Source: Solidesulfovibrio fructosivorans JJ]
GTDB taxonomy: Bacteria; Desulfobacterota; Desulfovibrionia; Desulfovibrionales; Desulfovibrionaceae
DNA length: 64,000 nucleotides
NCBI RefSeq assembly: GCF_000179555.1
Contig: NZ_AECZ01000008.1
Coordinates: 62,001 to 126,000, forward strand
Direction of reading: 5' to 3'
A model generated the notes under the pieces. The model was not told the DNA's origin and made no database searches. It saw only the letters and a list, made by a program, of their open reading frames with translations. This document shows positions 34,217 through 43,215 of the stretch, one piece after another (the first letter of the stretch is position 1; each line of letters opens with the position of its first letter). The translations under genes and the position numbers were made by a program.

Positions 34217-34818
34217 ACGTGCCGGAACGGCTTCGCGTCTGGCAGCAGGCGGGCATCCGCTATTTTTACGTCGATCCACTGGCCGAGGCGGTCGCGGAGA
34301 TCGCGCCCGAGCGCGAGTCTGCCCTCCAGGCCGAACCCGCGCCGGATGTTGCGCCCGAACCCGTGAAACCGCCTGTCCAGGTCGGCGAGGACCCGGCGGC
34401 CTGGCCCAAGCCCTGGCCCGCGATCTTCGCCAAAGCGCCCGAGCATCCCCGCATTGTCCTGACTTACGAGGCGTTGTCCCTGGACATGACCGGCCGGGCC
34501 GATCCCAGGCGCGGCAAGCTCTGGCGGCGGCTTATCCAGGAATTGGACCTTTCCGGGGCCAATGCCGTGGCCTTTTGGCCCTACTGTTTGCCGGACGCCG
34601 CCGAACGGGAACGTGACACGGCCATTTTCCTCACCGGCCTGCGGCTTATGCGGCCGGCCGTTCTGGCGGTCTTTGGCGCGCTTTCTCCCGAAACCACGAA
34701 ATCCTGGCATGGTCACCTGCCCGATCTCGAACCTGTCGTGCTCGCCGATCCCGAAAGGCTTCTCGGCGGCGACATGGAGGCCTGGCATGACGCTCTCGAT
34801 GCCCTTGGCGGCGGGTAA
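34192..34818 (+). CDS. Hypothetical protein (208 aa)
   Basis: The protein has a short N-terminal helix, a Pro/Glu/Ala-rich linker (about 40-75) and a compact C-terminal domain containing IVLTYEALSLDMTG, ANAVAFWPYC and PAVLAVFGALSP. The alternating hydrophobic strands suggest a Rossmann-like alpha/beta fold, but no family is recognised. It overlaps coaBC by 25 bases and the next gene by 32, so it is embedded in an operon with them. Confidence 0.65.
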   Translation: MGLNDSLLNVPERLRVWQQAGIRYFYVDPLAEAVAEIAPERESALQAEPAPDVAPEPVKPPVQVGEDPAAWPKPWPAIFAKAPEHPRIVLTYEALSLDMTGRADPRRGKLWRRLIQELDLSGANAVAFWPYCLPDAAERERDTAIFLTGLRLMRPAVLAVFGALSPETTKSWHGHLPDLEPVVLADPERLLGGDMEAWHDALDALGGG

Positions 34819-36145
34819 GCGCTTTTTTTCCGCTTTCCTGCTCATCGCCCCGCTCTTTTTCATTCCAACGCTTTCCCGGGCCCAATCAGCGCCCATTGCC
34901 GTTTTTACGGCGACCTTGAGCGCCTCCATCTCGCCGGCCCAGGCCGACATGCTTGACGGGGCCATTGCCGCGGCCAAAAAGGGCGGCGCCGCCTTGCTCA
35001 TCCTGCGCCTCGATACGCCCGGCGGCGGCATCGAGCCCATGCGCCGCATGGTGACCTCCATCCTCGGCAGTCCTGTGCCCATCGTCATCTGGATCGCCCC
35101 TTCCGGGGCCAGGGCCGCCTCGGCCGGGGTCTTTCTTGTGGCCGCCGCTTCCGTAGCCGCCATGGCTCCGGATACGACCATCGGGTCCGCCTCGCCCGTG
35201 GGCCCGGGCGGCGGCGACCTTGGCAAGACGCTGCACAAGAAGATCAAAAACGACTTGGAAAGCCTGGTGCGCGGGATGGCACTTTCCCATGGCCGCAACG
35301 CCAAATGGTACCAGCGTTTTGTGGCCAATGCCGAAAACCTGACCGCCGCCGAGGCGGTGCGCGAACGTGTGGTGGATTTCATTGCCGTCGACCAGCTGGA
35401 TCTTTTGACCCAGATCGGCAAGCGCGGCATCGAATCCGGCGGCAAGGTCCTGCGCTTTTCCCCGGATGCCGTGGTCGTCACGGCCTATGACCCCGGTTGG
35501 CGCTACGGTGTTCTGACCTGGCTGCTCGATCCGCAGGTGGCGTATATTCTGCTCCTGATCGGCGTTGCCGGCCTTTTCTTCGAACTGACCACGCCAGGGG
35601 CCATTTTGCCCGGCGTTATCGGCGGATTGTGCATCCTGCCGGCCCTTTACGCCCTGTCCATCCTGCCGACCAACGTTACGGGCTTATTGTTGCTGCTTTT
35701 TGGCGGCGGTCTTTTTTTACTGGAACTGCATGTGACCAGCTACGGCCTTTTGAGCGTGGCCGGCGTGGCCGCGCTTTTTACCGGATCGATGCTGCTTTTC
35801 CGCCACAACGGCCATCCCGGCCTGCCGCTTTCCGTCATCGCCCCGACCGTGGCCGGCGTTTCCCTGATCCTGCTTTTGGCCGGTTGGATCGTGGCCAAGG
35901 CCCAACGGCAAAAGCCCCGCTCCGGTCTGGAGGCCCTTGTCGGCCAGATCGCCACGGTCCGTCATTTCACGGGGAAAACGGGCAAGGTCTTTGTCAACGG
36001 GGAAATCTGGAACGCTACCCTTGATGCCCGTTGCGTCGATTGCCGGCCCCAGCCCGGCCAGTCCGTGCACATCGTCGCCGCAAAAGGCATGACGCTTGTC
36101 GTGTCGACCGAGGAAGTCCCCCCGACTTTTACTGAGAACCGGTAA
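34787..36145 (+). CDS. NfeD-family membrane serine protease (ClpP/SppA class)
   Basis: The 452-residue protein has a signal peptide ending near LSRAQ, then a ClpP-like serine protease domain (about 40-235) with LRLDTPGGG and the likely nucleophile serine in ARAASAGVF. Four or five transmembrane helices follow (about 245-380) and a C-terminal OB-fold NfeD domain. The ATG at 34787 has GGAGG six bases upstream; the frame is open further to 34562 but overlaps the previous gene. It is followed directly by its usual partner, a slipin, forming a membrane quality-control pair. The catalytic lysine is not obvious from the sequence. Confidence 0.88.
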   Translation: MTLSMPLAAGKRFFSAFLLIAPLFFIPTLSRAQSAPIAVFTATLSASISPAQADMLDGAIAAAKKGGAALLILRLDTPGGGIEPMRRMVTSILGSPVPIVIWIAPSGARAASAGVFLVAAASVAAMAPDTTIGSASPVGPGGGDLGKTLHKKIKNDLESLVRGMALSHGRNAKWYQRFVANAENLTAAEAVRERVVDFIAVDQLDLLTQIGKRGIESGGKVLRFSPDAVVVTAYDPGWRYGVLTWLLDPQVAYILLLIGVAGLFFELTTPGAILPGVIGGLCILPALYALSILPTNVTGLLLLLFGGGLFLLELHVTSYGLLSVAGVAALFTGSMLLFRHNGHPGLPLSVIAPTVAGVSLILLLAGWIVAKAQRQKPRSGLEALVGQIATVRHFTGKTGKVFVNGEIWNATLDARCVDCRPQPGQSVHIVAAKGMTLVVSTEEVPPTFTENR

Positions 36146-36155
36146 AGGAGGAGCC

Positions 36156-37016
36156 ATGTACGCGTTTATCCCCATCCTGGCCATTATCATTTTTATTGTC
36201 GTCACCTCGCTTCGGGTGCTCAACGAGTACGAACGCGGCGTCATTTTCCGGCTTGGCCGCATCATCGGGGCCAAGGGACCAGGGCTTATCCTGCTTTTTC
36301 CCATCATCGACCGCATGACCAAGGTCTCCATGCGCACCTTCGCCATGGACGTGCCCAACCAGGACGTCATCACCCGCGACAACGTCAGCATCAAGGTCAA
36401 TGCCGTGGTCTACTTCCGGGTGGTCGAGCCTATAAAGGCCATCCTCGAGGTCGAGGATTACATGTACGCGACCTCCCAGATTTCCCAAACCACCCTGCGC
36501 AGCGTCTGCGGCGGCGTGGAGCTCGACGAGATCCTGGCCCACCGGGACAAGGTCAACGAGCAGGTCCAGACCATTCTCGACCAGCATGCCGGCCCCTGGG
36601 GCATCAAGGTCGCCAACGTGGAGCTCAAATACATCGATTTGCCCCAGGAAATGCAGCGGGCCATGGCCAAGCAGGCCGAAGCCGAACGCGAGCGCCGGGC
36701 CAAAGTCATCAATGCCGAGGGCGAATATCAGGCCGCCTCGCGACTGGCCCAGGCCGCGGCCATCATCGCCGTGCGCCCAGAAGCCTTGCAACTGCGCTAT
36801 CTGCAAACCATGCGCGAAATGGCCGCTGAAAGCCATGCCGCCACTATTTTGCCCATTCCTCTTGATTTTATCCGCTCTTTTTTTCATGTTCCGAGCCACG
36901 CCGCGTCACCCCAACCGGACCTTGCGCCGGACCTCGCGGCAACGAATCCGAAACCCGATTCCACAGTTGAGGCGCCATCCGATCCGTCACAAGCCAAACA
37001 GCCTGGCGACGCGTGA
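36156..37016 (+). CDS. Slipin/stomatin-like SPFH-domain protein
   Basis: The 286-residue protein has one N-terminal membrane segment (residues 1-20), an SPFH domain with [11 protein letters not shown] and VYFRVVEP, and a charged coiled-coil ([20 protein letters not shown]) that drives ring assembly. A Pro/Ser-rich tail of about 35 residues ends it. The ATG at 36156 has AGGAGG six bases before it. NfeD-slipin pairs organise membrane microdomains. Confidence 0.93.
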   Translation: MYAFIPILAIIIFIVVTSLRVLNEYERGVIFRLGRIIGAKGPGLILLFPIIDRMTKVSMRTFAMDVPNQDVITRDNVSIKVNAVVYFRVVEPIKAILEVEDYMYATSQISQTTLRSVCGGVELDEILAHRDKVNEQVQTILDQHAGPWGIKVANVELKYIDLPQEMQRAMAKQAEAERERRAKVINAEGEYQAASRLAQAAAIIAVRPEALQLRYLQTMREMAAESHAATILPIPLDFIRSFFHVPSHAASPQPDLAPDLAATNPKPDSTVEAPSDPSQAKQPGDA

Positions 37017-37077
37017 TCGCACCGCCAAAGAGGCGTTTTGCAATCGGCGGGCTTTTTTACAGCTATCCAGAGGAACC

Positions 37078-38085
37078 ATGAACATTCTTGTCACCGGCGC
37101 CGCCGGATTTATCGGCTTCCATTTATGCCGTCGATTTCTGTCCATGGGTCACACCGTGACCGGCCTGGACAACATGAGCCCCTATTACTCCGTGGCGCTC
37201 AAACAGGATCGCATCGATATTCTCGCCGCCGAGAAGCAGTTCCGTTTCGCCAAGGCCGATATGGCCGACCGGCAGGCCATGGATCGCCTTTTCGACGAAG
37301 GCAAATTCAGCCATGTGGTCAACCTGGCCGCCCAGGCGGGCGTTCGGCACAGCCTGACGCATCCCGACGCCTATATTCAAACGAATCTGCTCGGCTACTT
37401 CAACATCCTGGAAAATTGCCGGCAGCATAAAGTCGACCATTTCGTCTTCGCTTCCTCAAGTTCCGTCTATGGTCTCAATACGACCATGCCTTTTTCCGTG
37501 CATGACAATGTGGACCACCCCATCAGCTTGTATGCGGCGTCCAAGAAATCCAACGAGCTGATGGCCCATTCCTACAGCTACTTGTATGGGCTTCCGTGCA
37601 CGGGATTGCGTTTTTTTACGGTGTACGGTCCTTGGGGACGGCCGGATATGGCGCTTTTCTTGTTTACGAAGGCCATATTGGAAGACAAGCCTATCCAGGT
37701 GTTCAATCACGGGCGCATGGAACGCGACTTTACCTATATTGATGATATTGTCGAAGGTGTTGTTCGCGTGACGCAAAATACGGCCACACCCAATCCTGAT
37801 TGGAATCCCGCTTCCCCTGATCCGGGCAGCAGCGTCGCGCCCTACCGTTTGTACAACATTGGAAACAACAACAGCGTGTCTCTTATGCGCTTTATCGAGA
37901 CCATCGAAGATGCCTTGGGCAAGAAAGCGATCAAGGAGATGTTGCCGTTGCAGCCCGGCGACGTACCCGCGACGTATGCGAATGTCGACGATTTGATTCG
38001 TGACGTCGGATTTAAGCCGTCGACGCCTATTGAAACGGGTATTGCCCGTTTTATTGAGTGGTATAGGCAATATTTTCGGGCTTGA
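37078..38085 (+). CDS. UDP-glucuronate 4-epimerase-type NAD-dependent epimerase
   Basis: The 335-residue short-chain dehydrogenase has the NAD motif GAAGFIG (7-13), SSSSVYG, and the catalytic Y152-x-x-x-K156 in LYAASKKSNE. The pattern RFFTVYGPWGRPDMA followed by FTYIDD is typical of UDP-glucuronate 4-epimerases, which make UDP-galacturonate for polysaccharides. The ATG at 37078 has AGAGGA just upstream. No other sugar genes flank it, so the glycan is unknown. Confidence 0.9.
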   Translation: MNILVTGAAGFIGFHLCRRFLSMGHTVTGLDNMSPYYSVALKQDRIDILAAEKQFRFAKADMADRQAMDRLFDEGKFSHVVNLAAQAGVRHSLTHPDAYIQTNLLGYFNILENCRQHKVDHFVFASSSSVYGLNTTMPFSVHDNVDHPISLYAASKKSNELMAHSYSYLYGLPCTGLRFFTVYGPWGRPDMALFLFTKAILEDKPIQVFNHGRMERDFTYIDDIVEGVVRVTQNTATPNPDWNPASPDPGSSVAPYRLYNIGNNNSVSLMRFIETIEDALGKKAIKEMLPLQPGDVPATYANVDDLIRDVGFKPSTPIETGIARFIEWYRQYFRA

Positions 38086-38161
38086 TGTTGACAGGATGGA
38101 TAAGGTACACTAATCGAAGCTGTTACCAACGTTCAAACTGCCTCAAGGACGGACCCAGGTA

Positions 38162-38452
38162 ATGGAATTCCAGACCACGAAACGTGATCTTGAAACGGTA
38201 TTCTCGAAAATCCAAAGCCAGGTGGCGGAAGCCAGCCTTCCTGAAGAAGCGGATGTGAATCGTTTGGCCCGCTTGGCCCAGCGTCTGCATCAGCAAGCCG
38301 ATGAAAACTGGATGGACGAGGCCGAGGATTTTTCCCATCTTGCCGGACAGCTGCTTAATGCCGTCAAAAAGGGCGACGTGGAAGGATGCGTCATGCTCGT
38401 TGAATCCCTGGACGACGCGCAATCGTATTGCCATCGCATGTTCCGCGACTAG
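38162..38452 (+). CDS. Small conserved-looking protein upstream of parA (96 aa)
   Basis: The 96-residue acidic protein is helical throughout, with repeated Ala/Leu/Gln heptad-like stretches and a C-terminal motif GCVMLVESLDDAQSYCHRMF. It resembles small proteins found near chromosome partition genes, but I cannot name the family with certainty. Its stop lies 8 bp before a perfect parS site. Confidence 0.65.
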   Translation: MEFQTTKRDLETVFSKIQSQVAEASLPEEADVNRLARLAQRLHQQADENWMDEAEDFSHLAGQLLNAVKKGDVEGCVMLVESLDDAQSYCHRMFRD

Positions 38453-38459
38453 TCTTTAT

Positions 38460-38475
38460 TGTTTCACGTGAAACA
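38460..38475. promoter_or_regulatory. parS: parS centromere site 1
   Basis: TGTTTCACGTGAAACA is a perfect copy of the 16-bp chromosomal parS palindrome bound by ParB. It lies 57 bp upstream of the parA start and overlaps an unused in-frame ATG. Confidence 0.95.
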
Positions 38476-38531
38476 TGTCTGCGCCGCGGCGCGTTGCGCC
38501 CTGGCTGATCGTATGGGATCAAGGAGGGCTC

Positions 38532-39299
38532 ATGGCGCGGGTCATCGTTATTGCCAATCAAAAGGGCGGCGTCGGCAAAACCACGACGGCCGTCAATCTT
38601 TCCGCTTCGCTGGCGGTCATGGAAAAAAAAACCCTGCTGATCGATTGTGATCCGCAGGCCAACGCCGGCAGCGGTCTTTCCATTTATCCCGACAAGGTCG
38701 ACGAAAATCTCTATACGGTGCTGTATGAGCCGGCCCGGGCCAAGGACGCCGTCGTTGGCACCGAACTCCCCTTTTTACACGTGCTGCCTTCCGGTCCGGA
38801 TCTGGTTGCCGCCGATATCGAGCTGGTGGATAAACCCCGTCGCGAATATTTCCTTCGGGCTTTGATCGAAGGCTTGCAGGCCGATTATGATTATGTCCTG
38901 CTCGATTGCCCGCCGTCGCTGGGACTGGTGACGCTGAACGCCTTGTGCGCGGCCAGCGAATTGCTGGTGCCGCTGCAATGCGAATATTACGCCTTGGAAG
39001 GCATCGCCCAATTGTTGCGGACCTTTGACCAGGTGCGCAAGCGCTTCAACAACCGGCTTTCCCTGCTAGGCGTCGTCCTGACCATGTACGACGGCCGCAA
39101 CAAGCTTAATCGCCACGTCAAGCGCGAGATCTGGAAATGTTTTCCCAAGCTTTATTTTCAGACCCTCATTCCGCGCAATATCCGGCTGTCCGAAGCCCCG
39201 AGCTACGGCAAGCCCGTCCTGACCCACGACGTCAAATCCCGTGGAGCTTCCGCCTATTTGTCCCTGGCCCAGGAAGTGGTCCGCCGCCAGCCCGTCTGA
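38532..39299 (+). CDS. parA: Chromosome partitioning ATPase ParA
   Basis: The 255-residue ParA/Soj ATPase has the deviant Walker A KGGVGKTT near residue 11, [20 protein letters not shown] and a C-terminal [12 protein letters not shown]. It moves ParB-parS complexes during chromosome segregation. The ATG at 38532 has AAGGAGG about 5 bases upstream. Both parS sites flank the gene (38460 and 39368). Confidence 0.96.
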   Translation: MARVIVIANQKGGVGKTTTAVNLSASLAVMEKKTLLIDCDPQANAGSGLSIYPDKVDENLYTVLYEPARAKDAVVGTELPFLHVLPSGPDLVAADIELVDKPRREYFLRALIEGLQADYDYVLLDCPPSLGLVTLNALCAASELLVPLQCEYYALEGIAQLLRTFDQVRKRFNNRLSLLGVVLTMYDGRNKLNRHVKREIWKCFPKLYFQTLIPRNIRLSEAPSYGKPVLTHDVKSRGASAYLSLAQEVVRRQPV

Positions 39300-39367
39300 T
39301 TTTCGGGCAGTCTTCTTTCTGTGCCCGCGCCCGTTGGGCTGATCCATGGGGCGGCACTCCCGACGGC

Positions 39368-39383
39368 GTGTTTCACGTGAAAC
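39368..39383. promoter_or_regulatory. parS: parS centromere site 2
   Basis: This is a second perfect TGTTTCACGTGAAACA, 68 bp after the parA stop and directly before a bidirectional terminator. No further copy was seen in the window. Confidence 0.95.
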
Positions 39384-39386
39384 AAA

Positions 39387-39418
39387 AAAAAGGCCGCTTC
39401 CAACCGGAAGCGGCCTTT
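39387..39418. terminator. Bidirectional intrinsic terminator between parA and the antisense gene
   Basis: The stem AAAAGGCCGCTTCC/GGAAGCGGCCTTTT with an AACC loop is flanked by A and T runs, so it can work for parA and for the convergent gene. Confidence 0.85.
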
Positions 39419-39437
39419 TGTATCGTGGTCGAATCGG

Positions 39438-39914
39438 TTATTTATGCTCCACGAACGGCTGGCATTCCACGGTGAGATGCTTCTTGAAATGCTTTTTGAG
39501 CACCAGGGACTTGCAGGTCTGGCACTGGAAGGTTACCAGTCCCCCAAGATTGGCCGCGCGCAAACGGAACTTGCGCGGGTCGTCCCGCCGCCAGTCGGGA
39601 GTCGAAGCGCCGCAATGGGCGCAGCTCACGTCGTACGTCGGCTGATAGGTGAAATCCCAATAGGCGAGCAAGGTCTCCCAGTCCCCGATGGGTTCGGGAC
39701 GTTCCTCGGGCTGGGGGCGACAGGACGGGTCCAGCGCATACACCGCTTTCTCGATGGCGGGCAAAACTTTGTCCTTGACGGCTTCCCACAACTCGGGGCT
39801 TAACCGTACGCCGCGCAAGGCGCCGGCGGCATCGTAGAGTTCCAGGAAATGGGATGAGATGGGTGGCACGAAGGGCTCCTTGAACGGTTTGATGGATTGG
39901 CGCGAGGGCGTCAC
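39438..39914 (-). CDS. Zinc-ribbon protein of unknown function between parA and parB
   Basis: The 158-residue protein has a C-terminal CxxC pair arrangement (SCAHCGAS and FQCQTCKS) and an N-terminal part with ALDPSCRPQPEERPEPIGDWETLL. It looks like a zinc-bound small domain and is not recognised as a named family. The apparent start is a GTG at 39914. It lies on the opposite strand to parA and parB, and faces parB head to head. Confidence 0.65.
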   Translation of the reverse strand: MTPSRQSIKPFKEPFVPPISSHFLELYDAAGALRGVRLSPELWEAVKDKVLPAIEKAVYALDPSCRPQPEERPEPIGDWETLLAYWDFTYQPTYDVSCAHCGASTPDWRRDDPRKFRLRAANLGGLVTFQCQTCKSLVLKKHFKKHLTVECQPFVEHK

Positions 39915-40023
39915 CGGACAGCCATTTCAAAAGGCATGAAAAGAAGGTAACGTTCCCGTGTCGCGCGTCAAGTCCGGCCACGGATACGACGTGACGCGCA
40001 AACGTTGCAAGAAGGAATATGGC

Positions 40024-40959
40024 ATGGCGCAGGCCCAGAAAGGACTCGGCAGGGGACTCGAAGCCCTGCTCGGCGGCTATCGGGACGACAAGTCCGGGGA
40101 GGACGTGCAAACCCTTGCCCTGGACGCCATCCGCCCCAACCCGGAACAGCCGCGTCGGGCGTTCGACCAGGACGCCCTGGCCGATTTGGCGGCCTCCATC
40201 CGGGAACAGGGATTGTTGCAGCCCGTGCTGGTGCGACCCGTGGCCGACGTTTCGGGCGCGTCCCATGAAATCGTGGCCGGCGAACGCCGCTGGCGGGCCG
40301 CTCGGCTGGCTGGCCTGACCGAAATCCCGGTGCTCGTGCGGGAAGTGGACGACGAGCAAAGCCTGGCCCTGGCCATGGTGGAAAACCTCCAGCGCGAGGA
40401 CCTGAACCCCATGGAGGAGGCCAACGGCCTGCATCTGCTTCTGACCCGCTTCAGCATGAGCCAGGACGCCCTGGCCAAAAAAGTGGGCAAAAGCCGCCCG
40501 GCCGTGGCCAACGCCCTGCGCCTGTTGCAGCTCCCCGCGCCCATGCAGGAGGACCTGGCCAAAGGAGCCCTCTCCGCCGGCCATGCCCGGGCGCTGTTGT
40601 CCGTTGCCGATCCGGCCCTTTGCGAGGCCTTGTGGCGGCGCATCGTGGAAACGGGATGCAGCGTGCGCGAGGCGGAAGATGCGGCCGCATACGCCAAAAT
40701 GCACGGGAAACTGCCTGAGGGCGGCGTCAAGCCCGCCCGGGAAAAGACCGCGCGTCCGGCCAGGAAAAGCGTTCTGGAACAGGTGCTGCGCGACATCGAA
40801 GGACCGCTTACGGAACGGGCCGGGGTCATGGCCAAGGCGGCGGGTTCGGTCGATCACGGCAAGATCACCTTCCATTACAGTTCGCGCCGGGAACTGGCCG
40901 GGCTGCTCGAGCATTTCGGATTGGCCGGAACGTTCGGCGTCGAGGACAACGGGCAATAA
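40024..40959 (+). CDS. parB: Chromosome partitioning protein ParB
   Basis: The 311-residue ParB/Spo0J protein begins with the KGLGRGLEALLG helix that stimulates ParA. It has the CTP-binding motif GERRWRAA (86-93), ENLQREDLNPMEEA and a helix-turn-helix SQDALAKKVGKSRPAVANALRLL for parS binding, then a C-terminal dimerisation domain. The ATG at 40024 has GAAGGA upstream; a frame to 39958 is open but improbable. Confidence 0.96.
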   Translation: MAQAQKGLGRGLEALLGGYRDDKSGEDVQTLALDAIRPNPEQPRRAFDQDALADLAASIREQGLLQPVLVRPVADVSGASHEIVAGERRWRAARLAGLTEIPVLVREVDDEQSLALAMVENLQREDLNPMEEANGLHLLLTRFSMSQDALAKKVGKSRPAVANALRLLQLPAPMQEDLAKGALSAGHARALLSVADPALCEALWRRIVETGCSVREAEDAAAYAKMHGKLPEGGVKPAREKTARPARKSVLEQVLRDIEGPLTERAGVMAKAAGSVDHGKITFHYSSRRELAGLLEHFGLAGTFGVEDNGQ

Positions 40960-41048
40960 GCATCCGGCCTGGCCTTGGCCGCTCGATCCGGCGGCGCTTC
41001 GGGCCGAGAGGATTCAAGAAACGCGGGGACGCAGGGAGGCTTACGGGT

Positions 41049-41381
41049 TTGAACGACCACGACGCGCACAAAGAAGTCCCTTGGCGGCTCACGGCCGGAA
41101 GCGACCCCGGTGTGATCGCTTTTTCGGGTGAAATTGATTTTTCGGTTACGCCCGCGGTCAGGGAACGGCTGTGGGAGCTTGTCGGCAAGGCCGGGAAACA
41201 TATCGAGTTGGATCTGGCGGATTTGACCTATATCGACAGCTCCGGCCTGGCCCTTTTGCTCGAGCTGCGCAAACAACTGGCGGAAGCGGACCGAACGGTG
41301 GCTATCCGGTCGATTTCGCCCCAGGTCCGCAAGCTCTTCAACCTGACGCAACTGTCCGATCTGTTCGGGCTGCCCGACTAA
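41049..41381 (+). CDS. STAS-domain protein, MlaB-like
   Basis: The 110-residue STAS domain has the conserved LDLADLTYIDSSGLALLLEL motif, with a serine at the position phosphorylated in anti-sigma factor antagonists. Because an MlaE/F/D transport operon follows, the likely role is that of MlaB, a regulator bound to the MlaF ATPase. The TTG at 41049 has GGAGG about 10 bases upstream. A paired-hairpin repeat lies between it and mlaE. Confidence 0.75.
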   Translation: MNDHDAHKEVPWRLTAGSDPGVIAFSGEIDFSVTPAVRERLWELVGKAGKHIELDLADLTYIDSSGLALLLELRKQLAEADRTVAIRSISPQVRKLFNLTQLSDLFGLPD

Positions 41382-41399
41382 GGGGAGGAAAAGAAAGAA

Positions 41400-41565
41400 C
41401 CGGGGGAAAACTTTTCTGAAGAAAAGTTTTCCCCCGGACCCCCTTTCCAAAGACTTTCAAAGGGGTATCGGGGTGGGCTGTTAGGAAGGCCGACTCCCGA
41501 TGAAAAATTTAGGAAGGGGAGAGCGCGAGAGGGGACAACCCTTTTTAAAGGGTTTCCCCTCTCGC
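41400..41565. repeat. Paired-hairpin mosaic repeat, copy D
   Basis: The left hairpin (41400-41437) is a perfect 18-bp stem starting CCGGGGGAAAACTTTTCT; the right hairpin (41525-41565) is of the GCGAGAGGGG type. The two inner tails are more diverged than elsewhere. It lies inside the Mla operon. Confidence 0.85.
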
Positions 41566-41592
41566 TTCCTCCCCAATCGGGAGACATGACAC

Positions 41593-42357
41593 ATGGCGCA
41601 GGGGGAAGCGGCCACACTTGTCTGGTTGGTTTCGGGGCTTATGCGGTGCGCCAGGGGCACGGTAAACCCGCTGCGACGCACCAAGACGTATCTGCGCTCG
41701 CGCACTTGGTCGCACATGGCCTGGATCGGGGCGGATTCGCTGCCGATCATCAGCATCATTTCCGCCTGCGTCGGCATCATTCTGGCCCTGCAATCGGCCA
41801 CCCAGCTGGAAAAGGTCGGGGCCATGAGCTACGTGGCCAATCTGGTCGGCTATTCCATCATCACCGAACTCGGGCCGCTTCTCACCTGCCTCATCCTGGC
41901 CGGCCGGGCCGGCGCGGCCTTTACCGCCGAAATCGCCACCATGCGCATTTCCGAGGAGATCGACGCCCTGGAGGTCATGGGCGTGGACCCGGTGCGGTTT
42001 CTGGTCTGGCCGAAATTCGCGGCCATGTGCGTCATGGCCCCGCTGCTCACCCTGTGGGGGGACTGCATCGGCATATCGGCCGGCGGCATCTTTTCCGCCC
42101 TGGCCCTGGGGCTTTCCGGCAAGGCCTATTTTCTCCAGACCGCCGGATTTCTGACCATGCGCGACCTGCTCTCGGGGCTGGTCAAAAGCGCCGGCTTTGG
42201 CGTAACCATCACCATCATCTCCTGTTGGCAGGGATTTTTGGCCCGGGAGGGCGCGGCCGACGTCGGGCGGCGCACGACCCGGGCGGTGGTGCAATCCATC
42301 TTCCTCATGATCCTTTTGGATTTGTTTTTTACGGCCCTCAATTATATCTTCCGCTGA
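41593..42357 (+). CDS. mlaE: MlaE-like ABC transporter permease
   Basis: The 254-residue MlaE-family permease has five or six hydrophobic segments and the signature ADSLPIISIISACVG, GRAGAAFTAEIATM and EIDALEVMGVDP. Together with MlaF and MlaD it moves phospholipids between the envelope membranes. The ATG at 41593 follows GGGAG by about ten bases. Confidence 0.92.
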   Translation: MAQGEAATLVWLVSGLMRCARGTVNPLRRTKTYLRSRTWSHMAWIGADSLPIISIISACVGIILALQSATQLEKVGAMSYVANLVGYSIITELGPLLTCLILAGRAGAAFTAEIATMRISEEIDALEVMGVDPVRFLVWPKFAAMCVMAPLLTLWGDCIGISAGGIFSALALGLSGKAYFLQTAGFLTMRDLLSGLVKSAGFGVTITIISCWQGFLAREGAADVGRRTTRAVVQSIFLMILLDLFFTALNYIFR

Positions 42358-42372
42358 AACAAGGAGCGTTGC

Positions 42373-43215
42373 GTGGCGGGTCGCCTGGAATCGCCGGATA
42401 TCAGCTTGCAGGACGTCTGCGTCGGATACGGCGAGCGGGTGGTCCTCTCCGGGGTGGAAACCACCCTCCCCGGCGGGAAAATCAGCGTGATCCTCGGCGG
42501 CTCGGGCTGCGGCAAATCCACACTGTTGCGCAACATCATCGGGCTGGTGCCCATCCAGTCCGGGCGCATCGTCCTCGGCGGCCGCGACATGGCTGCAATG
42601 GACGCCGGTGAGCGGCTGGTCATGCGCCGGCACATGGGAGTGCTCTTTCAAGACGGGGCGCTCTTGGGCTCGTTGCGCCTGGGCGAGAATATCGCCCTGC
42701 CCCTGCGAGAACACACGGAACTCTCCGATTCGCTCATCGAGGAAGTGGTCGGGCTCAAGCTGCGGCTGGTGGGTCTGGGCGATTTCATGGCGTATTTCCC
42801 GAGCGAGCTTTCCGGCGGCATGCGCAAGCGGGCCGGACTGGCCCGGGCCATGGCCCTCGATCCGGCCGTGCTCTTGTGCGACGAACCGACGTCGGGTCTG
42901 GACCCCATTACGGCCGCCGATATGGACCAGCTCGTGCTCGAGCTCAAGGCCACTTTCGACATGACCATCGTGGTCGTGACCCACGACCTGGAAAGTCTTT
43001 ACGCCATTGCCGACCATGTGGTGGTGCTTGGCGACGGCCGGATGCTGTTCCAGGGGTCCCTGGCCGATCTGGCGTCCTGCGACGATCCGTTCATCATCCA
43101 GTTCCTGCGACGGATGCCGTCCCGGGAAAGCCGGATACTCGAAGAGCCCTGGGCCGACCTCGTGTCGCGCCGGCATGCCATGGCGGCTCCGCCCGCCGCG
43201 ACCGGGGGGAAATGA
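42373..43215 (+). CDS. mlaF: MlaF-like ABC transporter ATP-binding protein
   Basis: The 280-residue ATPase has Walker A GGSGCGKST (42-50), the LSGGM signature (146-150) and Walker B AVLLCDEPTSGLDP ending near 178. The GTG at 42373 has AAGGAG nearby. It is translationally coupled to mlaD by an ATGA overlap. Confidence 0.92.
   Translation: MAGRLESPDISLQDVCVGYGERVVLSGVETTLPGGKISVILGGSGCGKSTLLRNIIGLVPIQSGRIVLGGRDMAAMDAGERLVMRRHMGVLFQDGALLGSLRLGENIALPLREHTELSDSLIEEVVGLKLRLVGLGDFMAYFPSELSGGMRKRAGLARAMALDPAVLLCDEPTSGLDPITAADMDQLVLELKATFDMTIVVVTHDLESLYAIADHVVVLGDGRMLFQGSLADLASCDDPFIIQFLRRMPSRESRILEEPWADLVSRRHAMAAPPAATGGK

Noticed and set aside
34787-36145. Claim that the NfeD protease lacks its catalytic lysine
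   Set aside because: The lysine position varies between bacterial NfeD proteins and cannot be judged without an alignment.
38475-38531. Upstream ATG of parA at 38475
   Set aside because: It overlaps the parS site and has no ribosome site, whereas the ATG at 38532 has AAGGAGG.
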